Positions 46,299 through 54,518 of a stretch of DNA of 64,000 nt are shown piece by piece. Made by a program: the position numbers and the translations under genes. Numbering within the stretch: the stretch's first letter is position 1; every line of letters starts with the position of its first letter. The notes beneath the pieces are model-generated. The model saw only the letters and a list, made by a program, of their open reading frames with translations. It ran no database searches and had not been told where the DNA came from. The DNA comes from Dehalococcoidia bacterium (GTDB lineage: Bacteria > Chloroflexota > Dehalococcoidia > E44-bin15): positions 1 to 64,000 of the forward strand of contig DATKYK010000036.1 in NCBI GenBank assembly GCA_035528575.1. Direction: 5' to 3'.

Positions 46299-46337
46299 AC
46301 CCCGATTTTATCGGGGCACCTCTTTTTCAGCAGTCTC
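46299..46337 (+). mobile_element. MITE-like element, partial copy E
   Basis: CCCCGATTTTATCGGGG hairpin followed by CACCTCTTTTTCAG and GCAGTCTC, as in partial copy D, in the spacer between GT2 copies 3 and 4. The shared flanks show that it was duplicated together with the glycosyltransferase gene. Confidence 0.75.
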
Positions 46338-46398
46338 CAGATGAGGATTAAGCCGTAGACCCCGGGATGACCCGTACTTCGCTTCAGTTAGCCCATGT

Positions 46399-47334
46399 TT
46401 ACTTGCTTTGCCTGTTGACTAACCCCGCCAAGATCCCTTCAGCCATGTTAAGCGACCATGAAAGCCACAAGCGCTTCCATTTCACAAAGAGGAACAACTT
46501 CCACGGCTGCGGTTTCACAAACAGGAACCTGGGGCCAGGTTTCGATATAAAACTGACTAGAAAACGGCTTATTTCTAACGTATACCAAAGCAGCACCTTC
46601 GGCAAATATCTCGGGTAATACTTCTTAAGTATCAGAATATGATTTCTACAGCTAAAGTAGTATACTTCACTCCTTGGTATGCTCCCCGCTAAATAGTGCG
46701 CGACCAGTTTTTCGGGAAACATACATGCTTTATAATCCGTTTCAGCCCGGAGTCTCAGGCCAAACTCGATATCTTCGTGGTACATACGGTAGTTCTCGTC
46801 AAAAAGCCCTATCCGGTCAAACACCTCCTTCCTGTAAAAGGGGGCAGTTCCAGCGACGAAATCTACCGGGCGTATTCCCTGAAAATCGTCTTTTAGGTTC
46901 ACCGGAAGCCCCCCTTTGAAACTCCCTCCGGTGAACCAGTTATCTCCGTCCTGGTCGACTATCACGCAGGATAACGCACCTATGGAACCGTCGACATCCA
47001 GGATTTCGACGTTTCTCTCCACAAAATTGCTTTTAACCTCAGTGTCCTGGTTCAGCAGGCAGATATATTCTCCGTTTGCCAGTCTAATTCCTTTATTACA
47101 GGTCTTCACAAAACCCAGGTTCTCTCCATTCTCAATCAACCGCATGTTTCCATGGTCTTTGATAAATGTTTTGATATACTCCAGTACTGACCTATCCGGT
47201 GAAAAATCATCTATGACTATGACTTCATAATCAGCGAATGTCTGATTTGCAATGCCCGGCAGCAGCCTTTTCAAATATTGCTCTCCATTGTAGTGTGGGA
47301 TTATGATGCTAACCTTACAACTGCTGTTTTGCAT
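46399..47334 (-). CDS. Family 2 glycosyltransferase, tandem paralogue 4
   Basis: 311-residue GT2 enzyme. It combines the copy-3 type N-terminal allele (ENGENLGFVKTCNKGIRLA, LLNQDTEVKSNF) with a copy-2 type segment after residue 220 (HYLAGSIPRSEVYYFSCRNH) and a C-terminal part of its own (EISRFLVSFISKPGPRFLF, WKRLWLSWSLNMAEG) before the common LVNRQSK. The patchwork points to recombination among copies. ATG follows CAGGAACTAGA. First gene of the leftward array. Confidence 0.92.
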   Translation of the reverse strand: MQNSSCKVSIIIPHYNGEQYLKRLLPGIANQTFADYEVIVIDDFSPDRSVLEYIKTFIKDHGNMRLIENGENLGFVKTCNKGIRLANGEYICLLNQDTEVKSNFVERNVEILDVDGSIGALSCVIVDQDGDNWFTGGSFKGGLPVNLKDDFQGIRPVDFVAGTAPFYRKEVFDRIGLFDENYRMYHEDIEFGLRLRAETDYKACMFPEKLVAHYLAGSIPRSEVYYFSCRNHILILKKYYPRYLPKVLLWYTLEISRFLVSFISKPGPRFLFVKPQPWKLFLFVKWKRLWLSWSLNMAEGILAGLVNRQSK

Positions 47335-47387
47335 TCTAGTTCCTGCGGCTATTTAGGCTGCTCTGACATGGGCCTACAACGTGGTGG

Positions 47388-47600
47388 CTACGTAGGATCC
47401 ATGAATATCCGTAGAGTCTCAATCCTAATGTCATTAGGCCCACAGGCTACGGCGGCGATGAGGCAGCCACCTTGTAGAGGAGACGTTAGCATGGGCGGTC
47501 CAATACTTGCCTCTGTCAAGCAAGCATCATGTCCGTCACATTCTACTTTCGCATAGCCATCTTCGGGCCTGAACGTCGCTACGTGTCGCCAGGTTTTCAA
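47388..47600 (-). CDS. Small protein coupled to the radical SAM gene, unknown
   Basis: 70-codon frame whose TTG start overlaps the TGA stop of the radical SAM gene (TTGA), suggesting translational coupling. The product is Cys-containing and uncharged in the middle (KVECDGHDACLTEASIGPPM, LQGGCLIAAVACGPNDIRIE), with no family recognised. It may be a real small protein, a substrate peptide of the radical SAM enzyme, or a C-terminal leftover of a broken gene. No ribosome site is obvious. Confidence 0.35.
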   Translation of the reverse strand: MKTWRHVATFRPEDGYAKVECDGHDACLTEASIGPPMLTSPLQGGCLIAAVACGPNDIRIETLRIFMDPT

Positions 47601-48700
47601 ATACGCTGTCTGATTTGGAGAGTGCTTTCTTCAATTGACATCGTATTTGCCTTTCTATACCTTCTACTTGAGAATTCGCTCCTCAAGCCATCGACAGCTA
47701 CCTTGGGATGATACGGAGGATAGCGAATCCACGCTTCCTTAATCATTTCGGCCATCACCGATGAAGCAGAACCTTTCGTACTTGATATTTGTCCTTGATA
47801 AATCAGAGGACAAGTGCACATTCGTACCGGACATGGTTTAGGGTGTTCGTCGAAATAGTATTTCCCGGTGAAGAAGTTTCCATACCTCTTTTGCGATGAC
47901 AGACAACGACCCAGGTTGCCCATATAGTCCATGTGGAAGGAATACGTACCAGTACCGCACAGTCTTCCAAAGGCATTGAGGTGCATCATATCAATTTCAC
48001 GTGTGTCCCAAGCGCGTGATTTTAGCAATATCTTTTCTTCTTCGGTGTAAGAGGCCGGGTATGTTGCTCCCGCGTATATGCCTTGAAATGGCCTGAAGAA
48101 AAAGGAGTCTATCCCTCGCGATGTGAAATACTCCATGTCCTTCAGTGCTCGAGGAATGAGAGGGGGATAGACAACATACTGCACACTGACATTGAAACCC
48201 TTGTCCTGAAGACATATGACCTTATCGATGAATTCCTCGACACCGTTTCTCCTTTTCTCCCTCTCCATGATATGAAGGGATGCAACAACCCTCAGGACTT
48301 TTTGCGATGGAATGACATCGGCGAACTGGTAGACATTGGGCGTTGAGAGATTTGTTGCTACCTCGACGTAGTGTATCTGAGTCAAGGCCCTGACCAGTTC
48401 TACAAATTGTGGGTACAGAAAACACTCACCCCCGCCCATCAGCAAGATTTTCCAAACCTTGCCTGTGCTGTCGAAACACCTTGCTATATGCTCTGGGCTA
48501 TACTTACCGACTGCCGGTTGTTCCCTTCGTCGAGGTTGTGGTTCCGTTTCGGCACAATCCTTTGAGAATATTTGGCATGAGGCAGAGCAATAGACGCAAT
48601 TGTAGTTGCATAACATATTGGTGACCCAGAGCATCGAATAGTCTGGCTTTGCCCTAGCACTGGTACTCGACGGTTGTGAATGCGTATCCAAGGTGCTCAC
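47597..48700 (-). CDS. Radical SAM protein, SPASM-like C-terminus
   Basis: 367-residue radical SAM enzyme. MLCNYNCVYCSASCQIF holds the CxxxCxxC that binds the [4Fe-4S]/SAM cluster; ILLMGGGECFLYPQFVEL is the GGE motif; VEVATNLSTPNVYQF and VVASLHIME follow the barrel. A C-terminal group of cysteines (GRCLSSQKR, CPVRMCTCPLIYQG) suggests a second cluster. The 50 residues before the cluster are Ser/Pro-rich. GTG start at 48700 is weakly supported. Radical SAM proteins occur in surface-glycan loci with unknown reactions, possibly sugar deoxygenation or epimerisation. Followed at once by a small overlapping frame. Confidence 0.88.
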   Translation of the reverse strand: MSTLDTHSQPSSTSARAKPDYSMLWVTNMLCNYNCVYCSASCQIFSKDCAETEPQPRRREQPAVGKYSPEHIARCFDSTGKVWKILLMGGGECFLYPQFVELVRALTQIHYVEVATNLSTPNVYQFADVIPSQKVLRVVASLHIMEREKRRNGVEEFIDKVICLQDKGFNVSVQYVVYPPLIPRALKDMEYFTSRGIDSFFFRPFQGIYAGATYPASYTEEEKILLKSRAWDTREIDMMHLNAFGRLCGTGTYSFHMDYMGNLGRCLSSQKRYGNFFTGKYYFDEHPKPCPVRMCTCPLIYQGQISSTKGSASSVMAEMIKEAWIRYPPYHPKVAVDGLRSEFSSRRYRKANTMSIEESTLQIRQRI

Positions 48701-48977
48701 CTAGTTCAAAACTAAACGTATCCTTCAAGTTCGGTTATATGGCGTTTTCTTTTTTGCTACGTTTATTTTCCCTATTTCCAATCCCTCCACGGCCAAGCCG
48801 GCTCGCTCTGCCTGTAGTCACGTTTAGCTGGCTCATAACGGCTACGCCAGAGGCTCCCTATCGAGACACCAACGTTGATATCCGTGGCTGTTAGGTATTC
48901 TACGCTACCGGCGGTGCTTTTTCAACTTGGGTGCAGCAACAAGGCTCCGTCACAGATGACAGCACCATATATCTAGG

Positions 48978-49048
48978 GATTGCCACGTCCCCCGACCCCG
49001 ATCTATCGGGGGACGCTTCGGCTCACGTCGGGGGTCCTCGCAATGACA
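48978..49048. repeat. Palindromic interspersed repeat (ATTGCCACG...CGCAATGAC type)
   Basis: An imperfect inverted repeat running from GATTGCCACGTCCCCC to TCCTCGCAATGACA, with an internal hairpin CCCCGATCTATCGGGG. Related units lie at 60201-60267 and 60488-60578. The whole 48701-49267 gap between the divergent radical SAM and epimerase genes otherwise holds only repeat scraps (for example CGGCCAAGCCGGCTCG, also near 46270) and should contain both promoters. Confidence 0.7.
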
Positions 49049-49267
49049 TATGGTTGCAACCGCTCCTCGTGATGGAGTTTAATTGGCTCAGAATTAGTAT
49101 AACTGGATGGGAACAAACGCTTGAAGTTAAATATATAGTGCGTTAAAATGCAGTCAATTAAAGATGCTATAGCTTATTACCCAATTAAAAGGGCGTATTT
49201 ATCAGCCCACCTTTATTGAAATCTCAAAATATCCACGTTGGTCAACTGATAAGGAGAGAGAGGCACC

Positions 49268-49840
49268 ATGGAATTATCGATTGAAAAAACGCCAATTAAA
49301 GATCTTGTTGTAATAGTACCTGAGGCATTTGAAGACGAGCGGGGCTTTTTCACCGAGATCTATAGGCAGGACAAGTTCAGGGAGTCAGGGCTTCCGGAGG
49401 TTTTTGTTCAGTTGAATCATTCAGGTTCTGTCAGGAACGTGTTGCGTGGCCTTCATTTTCAGTGGGACCCGCCTATGGGTAAGGCCATGCGCGTGACGCG
49501 CGGGAAAGCGTTTCTTGTGGCTGTCGACATTCGGAAAGGGTCCCCGACCCTGGGCAAGTGGTTTGGGATTGAGGTCTCTGCCGAAAGCAGGTTGCAGGTC
49601 TGGGCACCCGCAGGGTTTGCCCGCGGGTTTTGTGTGCTAAGCGATTATGCCGAGATCCAGTACTTATGCACCGGCATATATAATAACAAGGGCGAGTCAG
49701 GGGTCCTGTGGAATGACCCTGAAATCGGTATCGAGTGGCCCATTAAAGGCCCTATTGTATCTCAGAAAGATCAGACAGCTCAAACACTGGCGGCATGGCT
49801 CGAAAGGGAGGAATCCAATTTCTTCACCTATGAGGGGTAG
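49268..49840 (+). CDS. dTDP-4-dehydrorhamnose 3,5-epimerase-like (RmlC family)
   Basis: 190-residue cupin of the RmlC family, epimerising C3/C5 of an NDP-4-keto-6-deoxyhexose. VPEAFEDERGFFTEIYRQDK, SGSVRNVLRGLHFQWDPP (catalytic His in GLHFQ), GKAFLVAVDIRKGSPTLGKW and WAPAGFARGFCVLSDYAEIQ (with the usual P-GFARGF) are family blocks, and LWNDPEIGIEWP ends the barrel. GAGAGAGG precedes ATG 49268. First of three sugar-nucleotide genes, with a NAD-epimerase and a 4-ketoreductase after it. RmlA and RmlB are not in the window, so the NDP-sugar precursor must come from elsewhere. Confidence 0.93.
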   Translation: MELSIEKTPIKDLVVIVPEAFEDERGFFTEIYRQDKFRESGLPEVFVQLNHSGSVRNVLRGLHFQWDPPMGKAMRVTRGKAFLVAVDIRKGSPTLGKWFGIEVSAESRLQVWAPAGFARGFCVLSDYAEIQYLCTGIYNNKGESGVLWNDPEIGIEWPIKGPIVSQKDQTAQTLAAWLEREESNFFTYEG

Positions 49841-49918
49841 CGGGTGGGAAACGCATTTACCTAATGGCATCGTCCATTCTTCGTCTGGTAAAAAATCTAT
49901 GAGTAAATGGAGGTTCAG

Positions 49919-50893
49919 ATGAGAATTCTCGTTGCGGGTGGCGCAGGTTATATTGGGTCCGTGCTGGTTCCTCATCTCTTAGAACGTGAGTACGATGTCG
50001 ATGTGCTCGACCTGCTCTGGTTCGGAAATCACCTGCCGGATGGGGTCAGGGTCATCGAAAAGGATATCATGTCCATTACAGAAGATGACGTCAAGGGCTA
50101 CGATCAGGTCATATTCATAGCGGGGCTTTCCAATGACCCAATGGCGGAGTATTCTCCTATGCGTAATTTCGTGGGCAATGCCGCAGCGCCCGCATACCTT
50201 GCCTATGTTGCAAAGCGCGCAGGGGTAAAACGATACATTTTTGGCTGTTCATGCTCGGTGTACGGATACACGGTCAACGAGCTCTACGACGAGACCTCCC
50301 CTGCCATATCGAGTTATCCATATGGCATTTCCAAGCTTCAGGGTGAGTTCAGCTGCCTCCAGCTACAAGACCGAAACTTCTCCGCAATTTCGCTGAGACA
50401 GGGTACGGTGTCTGGCTACAGTCCGAGGATGCGCCTTGACCTTGTAGTAAACACGATGTTCAGGTATGCTATAAAAGAGAAGGTGATCACGGTCAACAAC
50501 CCCGCAATCTGGAGGCCGATTCTGGACATTCGGGACGCAGCCTCTGCATACATACGGGCTATTGAAGCGCACCCTGAGATTTCAGGTGTGTTCAATGTCG
50601 CATCCGGGAATTATACCGTCGGTGAAATCGCCGACTACGTGAAAGAGGGCGTAAAGGAGCATCTGGGCATCAAGGCGAAACTGAACATCAAGAATATGAC
50701 GGATTACAGGAACTACAAGGTCAGCATCGAGAAAGCGCGAAACGTTCTGAGCTTCAAGCCTCGACACGAAATTGCTGATATTGTTACAAGCCTCATCGAA
50801 AATATGGATAGATTCCAGGATATAGAGAATCCAGCATACTATAACATTCAGGTCTTCAAGATGTTAGACGATGCCAAAGCCGTTCCCCACTAG
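49919..50893 (+). CDS. NAD-dependent epimerase/dehydratase (extended SDR)
   Basis: 324-residue extended SDR. RILVAGGAGYIGSVLVPHLL binds NAD with an Asp at the second strand end (VDVLDLLWFG); IFIAGLSNDPMAEYSPM, the catalytic FGCSCSVYGYTVNELYDE and SYPYGISKLQGEFS (Tyr-x3-Lys), and LRQGTVSGYSPRMRLDLVVN are visible. Such proteins act as 4-epimerases, dehydratases or 4-ketoreductases on NDP-sugars. ATG 49919 follows GGAGGTTCAG; the frame opens four codons earlier. It sits between the RmlC-like and RmlD-like genes, so it likely acts on the same NDP-deoxysugar. Confidence 0.9.
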   Translation: MRILVAGGAGYIGSVLVPHLLEREYDVDVLDLLWFGNHLPDGVRVIEKDIMSITEDDVKGYDQVIFIAGLSNDPMAEYSPMRNFVGNAAAPAYLAYVAKRAGVKRYIFGCSCSVYGYTVNELYDETSPAISSYPYGISKLQGEFSCLQLQDRNFSAISLRQGTVSGYSPRMRLDLVVNTMFRYAIKEKVITVNNPAIWRPILDIRDAASAYIRAIEAHPEISGVFNVASGNYTVGEIADYVKEGVKEHLGIKAKLNIKNMTDYRNYKVSIEKARNVLSFKPRHEIADIVTSLIENMDRFQDIENPAYYNIQVFKMLDDAKAVPH

Positions 50894-50903
50894 GATAAGT
50901 CAT

Positions 50904-51026
50904 GAGACCGCTGAAAAAGAGGTGCAGGATACTTCCTGCCAGGGGTCTGGGGGTGTCCCCCAGCTTTAAAAAGTCCCCCAAGATTGGGGGATATAGGGGG
51001 TTGATTAAGACTATTTCAGCAGTCTC
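50904..51026 (+). mobile_element. MITE-like element, full copy C
   Basis: 123 bp, same orientation as copy A and nearly identical to it. Terminal repeats GAGACCGCTGAAA and TTTCAGCAGTCTC; flanking pentamers GTCAT and GTTAT differ at one base, consistent with an aged 5-bp target duplication. It lies in the spacer of the deoxysugar operon and separates the epimerase from the RmlD-like gene. Confidence 0.85.
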
Positions 51027-51059
51027 GTTATGTTTAAGACCAGATACTGGAGTGGACCT

Positions 51060-51938
51060 ATGAAAGTTCTTGTTATCGGAGCCAACGGCCAGCTGGGTTG
51101 CGATGTCTGCACGGCGTTTTCGGATAGTGGACGCGAGGTCATCCAATTGAATCATGACGTCCTGGATATAACGGATTTCGAATCCACCAGAGCCAGGCTT
51201 GCGGAAGCCAGTGCTGATGTAATCGTAAATACCGCAGCCATGCATAATTTGGACGTTTGTGAAGACGAGCCGGCGAAGTCCTTTGCCGTCAACGGTATAG
51301 GGGCCAGGAACCTGGCCATCCTGTCCAACGAGCTAGATTTTGTGCTGTTTCATATCAGCACCGATTACGTCTTTGACGGCGCCAAACGGACACCCTATAT
51401 CGAAACCGACTGCCCCATGCCCCTTAATATTTACGGGAACACTAAACTTGCTGGCGAGCACTTCGTGCGCGCTATCGCAAAGAAACATTTCGTTCTCAGG
51501 GTATCGGGATTGTACGGCACTAATCCCTGCCGTGCCAAGGGTGGGAGCAATTTCGTAAAACTAATGCTGAAATTGGCGAAGGAAAGGGACGAGGTGCGAG
51601 TTGTAGATGACGAGGTGCTCACTCCAACGTTTACCGAAGACATCGCCAGGCAGATCGTTTCCATGAGCGATGTGGATGACTACGGCCTCTATCATGTCAC
51701 TGCCCGGGAAAGCTGTTCATGGCACAAATTCGCGTCAAAGATCTTTGAGCTCTCCGGGGCGAAAGTCAAACTTTCGGTGGCAGACCCTTCCGAGTTCCCC
51801 TCAAAGGTGCAAAGGCCCAAGTACTCGGTTTTGGAAAATGCTGGACTGAAGTCCTTGAACCTGGATATTATGCCTCATTGGGAAGATGGACTACGGCGCT
51901 ATCTGGAGAAGATCGGGGCGCTTCTCGATGTGTCCTAG
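51060..51938 (+). CDS. dTDP-4-dehydrorhamnose reductase-like (RmlD family)
   Basis: 292-residue SDR of the RmlD family, reducing an NDP-4-keto-6-deoxysugar. KVLVIGANGQLGCDVCTAF, the helix VIVNTAAMHNLDVCEDEP, the diagnostic FHISTDYVFDGAKRTPYIE and NIYGNTKLAGEHFVRA (Tyr-x3-Lys) are all present; normal length. ATG 51060 follows GGAGTGGACCT; the frame opens 10 codons earlier within the MITE flank. With the RmlC-like protein it would give an L-sugar such as L-rhamnose or a stereoisomer, with the middle SDR adding or replacing a step. Confidence 0.94.
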   Translation: MKVLVIGANGQLGCDVCTAFSDSGREVIQLNHDVLDITDFESTRARLAEASADVIVNTAAMHNLDVCEDEPAKSFAVNGIGARNLAILSNELDFVLFHISTDYVFDGAKRTPYIETDCPMPLNIYGNTKLAGEHFVRAIAKKHFVLRVSGLYGTNPCRAKGGSNFVKLMLKLAKERDEVRVVDDEVLTPTFTEDIARQIVSMSDVDDYGLYHVTARESCSWHKFASKIFELSGAKVKLSVADPSEFPSKVQRPKYSVLENAGLKSLNLDIMPHWEDGLRRYLEKIGALLDVS

Positions 51939-52183
51939 GGAGTGAATTGCTGACCCTAAATCTATTAAGACACCAATGAATTGAGGTGTGGCGTAGGATC
52001 TGATTTTGCTCCCATTCTTTGATGAGAGGATAGATTCTTTCGTCAGCTCCTCCTCATAGTGGATAATGAACCAGGGATTGCCATTAAAGGTAAAACTGAT
52101 CTAAAAAACGGGCTACACGTCACAAATTGAAGTAAAGAGTTGCCCGGATGCGTGTTTGATCTACCAATTTGCGAACAGGAAAA

Positions 52184-52921
52184 ATGAAAACTGTAAAATC
52201 CAGCCTGGTGCACTTGCGCGCTAAGTCGTATAAAAAGTTTTGTATTATTAGTAAAATTATATCTACATTATCTAGGAGACTTCGCAGTTTACCGCACCTT
52301 GGCTATGCCAAATTGCACTATTGGCTGTTCTTCAGCAGGCACGTGGAATTCATCGGAGAAGCTGGTGCCAGAATACATCCTTCTACTATCCTTCTCGCGA
52401 ACAACTCAAAAATAATAGTAGAGAACGGTATTCTGTCTATAGGTTATCTATCTTACCTACTTTGTTGGAACGTGAGAGATAACTGTCGCATTAGTCTATA
52501 TAATTCTACATTGCATATCATAGGTAATGTTGATCTGAGACCTGGCTTGAGCGTTTGGGCAATGAACTCGAAGGTGGTTATCCATGACGGAACAGTCATA
52601 AATGGCCCCACAGGGATCGTGTCAAAAGCCGGGGTTGAAATTGGGGCGCATTATCTAATTTCTGCGGGAGTTCAGATACTAGACTGTGACCTCCACAAAC
52701 ACGCGGTTGCGGGAGAAGAGCCGAAGGATATCGCGAAGCCGGTCATTATCAAAGACCGCTGCTGGATTGGGCTGAGAGCAAGTATCCTAAAAGGTGTAAT
52801 TGTTGGCGAGGGAGCCATGATCGGAGAGGGATCCGTTGTTACGAAGAATGTCGATGAACGCACTATGGTTGCCGGGGTGCCGGCAAGAAAAATAAGAGAT
52901 AACATTATATGGGAGCCGTGA
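52184..52921 (+). CDS. Hexapeptide-repeat (left-handed beta-helix) acyltransferase
   Basis: 245-residue acyltransferase of the LbH family, likely O- or N-acetylating a sugar with acetyl-CoA. The C-terminal half has the hexapeptide rungs, ending VIIKDRCWIGLRASILKGVI, GEGAMIGEGSVVTKNV and VAGVPARKIRDNI; the conserved W-IG and GVPAR motifs match maltose/galactoside acetyltransferases. The N-terminal ~90 residues are basic and may contact membrane or substrate. The catalytic His probably lies in LDCDLHKHAVAG. ATG 52184 follows CAGGAAAA. AT-rich gene; isolated on the plus strand. Confidence 0.9.
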   Translation: MKTVKSSLVHLRAKSYKKFCIISKIISTLSRRLRSLPHLGYAKLHYWLFFSRHVEFIGEAGARIHPSTILLANNSKIIVENGILSIGYLSYLLCWNVRDNCRISLYNSTLHIIGNVDLRPGLSVWAMNSKVVIHDGTVINGPTGIVSKAGVEIGAHYLISAGVQILDCDLHKHAVAGEEPKDIAKPVIIKDRCWIGLRASILKGVIVGEGAMIGEGSVVTKNVDERTMVAGVPARKIRDNIIWEP

Positions 52922-53122
52922 CAATCCATCTTAGTATTAGGCTATTCTGGTCTGCTTCTATCGGCGAAGGCCGTCTGTTACGAAGGTCAGAAGTTAGCTT
53001 CTTATTCAGCTAATAATTCCAGAAGCGTTAAAGCCCTTCTATATACCAGCAATTCTAACTCTAGAAGTGGTTACAATAATTCGGAATGCGTCAGGAACAC
53101 AATAAAGTAGGTTCGAAGCAAT

Positions 53123-54055
53123 ATGCAGATGCTATTTTACTTTGATAACAACCCCGAATGCACGATATGGGATGGTATGTGGACTGTGAGGACCATTGAA
53201 CAGGAACTGGAGGCTTGTGACATAGAATCGCCTCCAAGAGAGCTGTTTCTATCCTATCTGCCTAAAGAAGGCAAGATTGTGGACGCCGGCTGTGGGCTGG
53301 GCAAATGGGTTAATTATCTTAAACAGCGGGGGTATGACATCGTAGGTATAGATAACAGCGAGCTTGCTGTTGCCAAACTTAAAAATTTCGATGAGTCCCT
53401 CCAGGTGGAATTGGGGGACATACTGGATATCCATTATCCCGATAGCTCTCTGGATGCGTACATATCTATGGGAGTAGTTGAGCATTTTGAAGACGGCCCG
53501 ACCCCGGCCTTGAAGGAAGCTTATAGAGTCCTGAAACCAGGTGGGTTAATATTCGTCTCTGTACCAACTGTAAATGTCATCAGGAAGCTTGTCAGGCGGC
53601 CGCTTCGAAATGCAATCAACACGGTTCCCAGGTCACTTATGGTGAAACTCAGGTTGTGTTGGGGGGGGTTGAAGCGCCATTCGATTCGTGCCGCAATAAA
53701 CGCTATTCTACCGGAGACAGTAAAGGGCCTATTGCTGGGGAAAAGAAGTAGAGGTAAAGTAAGTATAGGTAAATATTACCATTTTATAGAGTACAGGTAT
53801 TCAAAGGCTGAGTTGGAAGACTTCCTGAAGCAGACCGGTTTCGAGGTAATCGAAACGATACCTCATGATTTCTATGATTCAAAAGATCATGCAATAGGAT
53901 TGGTGGTGGATTTCCCGTTCCTGGGAGCCCGCAACGGGGTTAATTTCCAGCTTACTCCTCCCGGCAAACTGATATCAAGAATTTTAGATTGCATATCTCC
54001 CTGGATTGCCTGTAATAGCGTTATCTGCGTAGGTAGGTCACTGAAGGGCGAATAG
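53123..54055 (+). CDS. Class I SAM-dependent methyltransferase
   Basis: 310-residue methyltransferase. GKIVDAGCGLGKWVNYLKQR is motif I and YDIVGIDNSELAVAKL motif II; DAYISMGVVEHFEDGP and EAYRVLKPGGLIFVSVPTVN are motifs III-IV. The C-terminal ~120 residues form an extra domain. The last 30 codons and the 3' flank are duplicated at 26400-26530, next to an intact pyruvyltransferase; here the flank leads into a broken pyruvyltransferase. Probably methylates a glycan sugar or lipid intermediate. Plus strand, no strong ribosome site at ATG 53123. Confidence 0.9.
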   Translation: MQMLFYFDNNPECTIWDGMWTVRTIEQELEACDIESPPRELFLSYLPKEGKIVDAGCGLGKWVNYLKQRGYDIVGIDNSELAVAKLKNFDESLQVELGDILDIHYPDSSLDAYISMGVVEHFEDGPTPALKEAYRVLKPGGLIFVSVPTVNVIRKLVRRPLRNAINTVPRSLMVKLRLCWGGLKRHSIRAAINAILPETVKGLLLGKRSRGKVSIGKYYHFIEYRYSKAELEDFLKQTGFEVIETIPHDFYDSKDHAIGLVVDFPFLGARNGVNFQLTPPGKLISRILDCISPWIACNSVICVGRSLKGE

Positions 54056-54109
54056 AACCCCTAAGATAATGTTCTTTTTAATGAAATTGATCGTATTCTA
54101 TTATCGTAT

Positions 54110-54467
54110 CAATTCTACATCCAAGTTGTACTAGCTTATCCACTATGATTCTGGTCGTCTTTCTAGCCTCCTCTTTTAGTGCTGGATTCATGGCTCCGAG
54201 CCGCTCTTTGACCGTGTCGTAGTTTTACTCCAGGACTTCGAATCTGTTGGTAATCTCGCCTGCGCTTATATCTTCTACATTGATCGTGAAATCTGTGACG
54301 CCCACCTTTTGTGCGAATCCTTCAGCTTTGTGCTCGTAAGGTATGGATATAAATGGCGTATTTACTTTGGCAGCAAGTACAACCGGATAATATCTCATAC
54401 TTATGAGGCAAAACAGCTTGGAAATTAATACCTGCTGCCCGTAGGAATCTACATTCGGGGGCAGGTC
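54110..54467 (-). pseudogene. Broken polysaccharide pyruvyl transferase, copy 3
   Basis: Minus-strand DNA closely matching the 3' third of the pyruvyltransferase genes at 26536 and 57233. A TAA replaces the CAA codon in the motif FEVLEQNYDTV (on the plus strand TTTTACTCC against TTTTGTTCC), and homology ends abruptly at about 54467 where GGGGGCAGGTCAC joins unrelated sequence. It lacks the N-terminal two thirds and cannot be functional. Confidence 0.9.
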
Positions 54468-54518
54468 ACTTGGGCTTCAGGAATTTTTAATCTGACTGGA
54501 TAATATTTTTTAATTGTT

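Noticed and set aside
43519-47230. Plus-strand frames of 80-104 codons conserved opposite all four tandem glycosyltransferases
   Set aside because: They are conserved only because the coding strand is nearly identical between copies; no ribosome sites and no homology.
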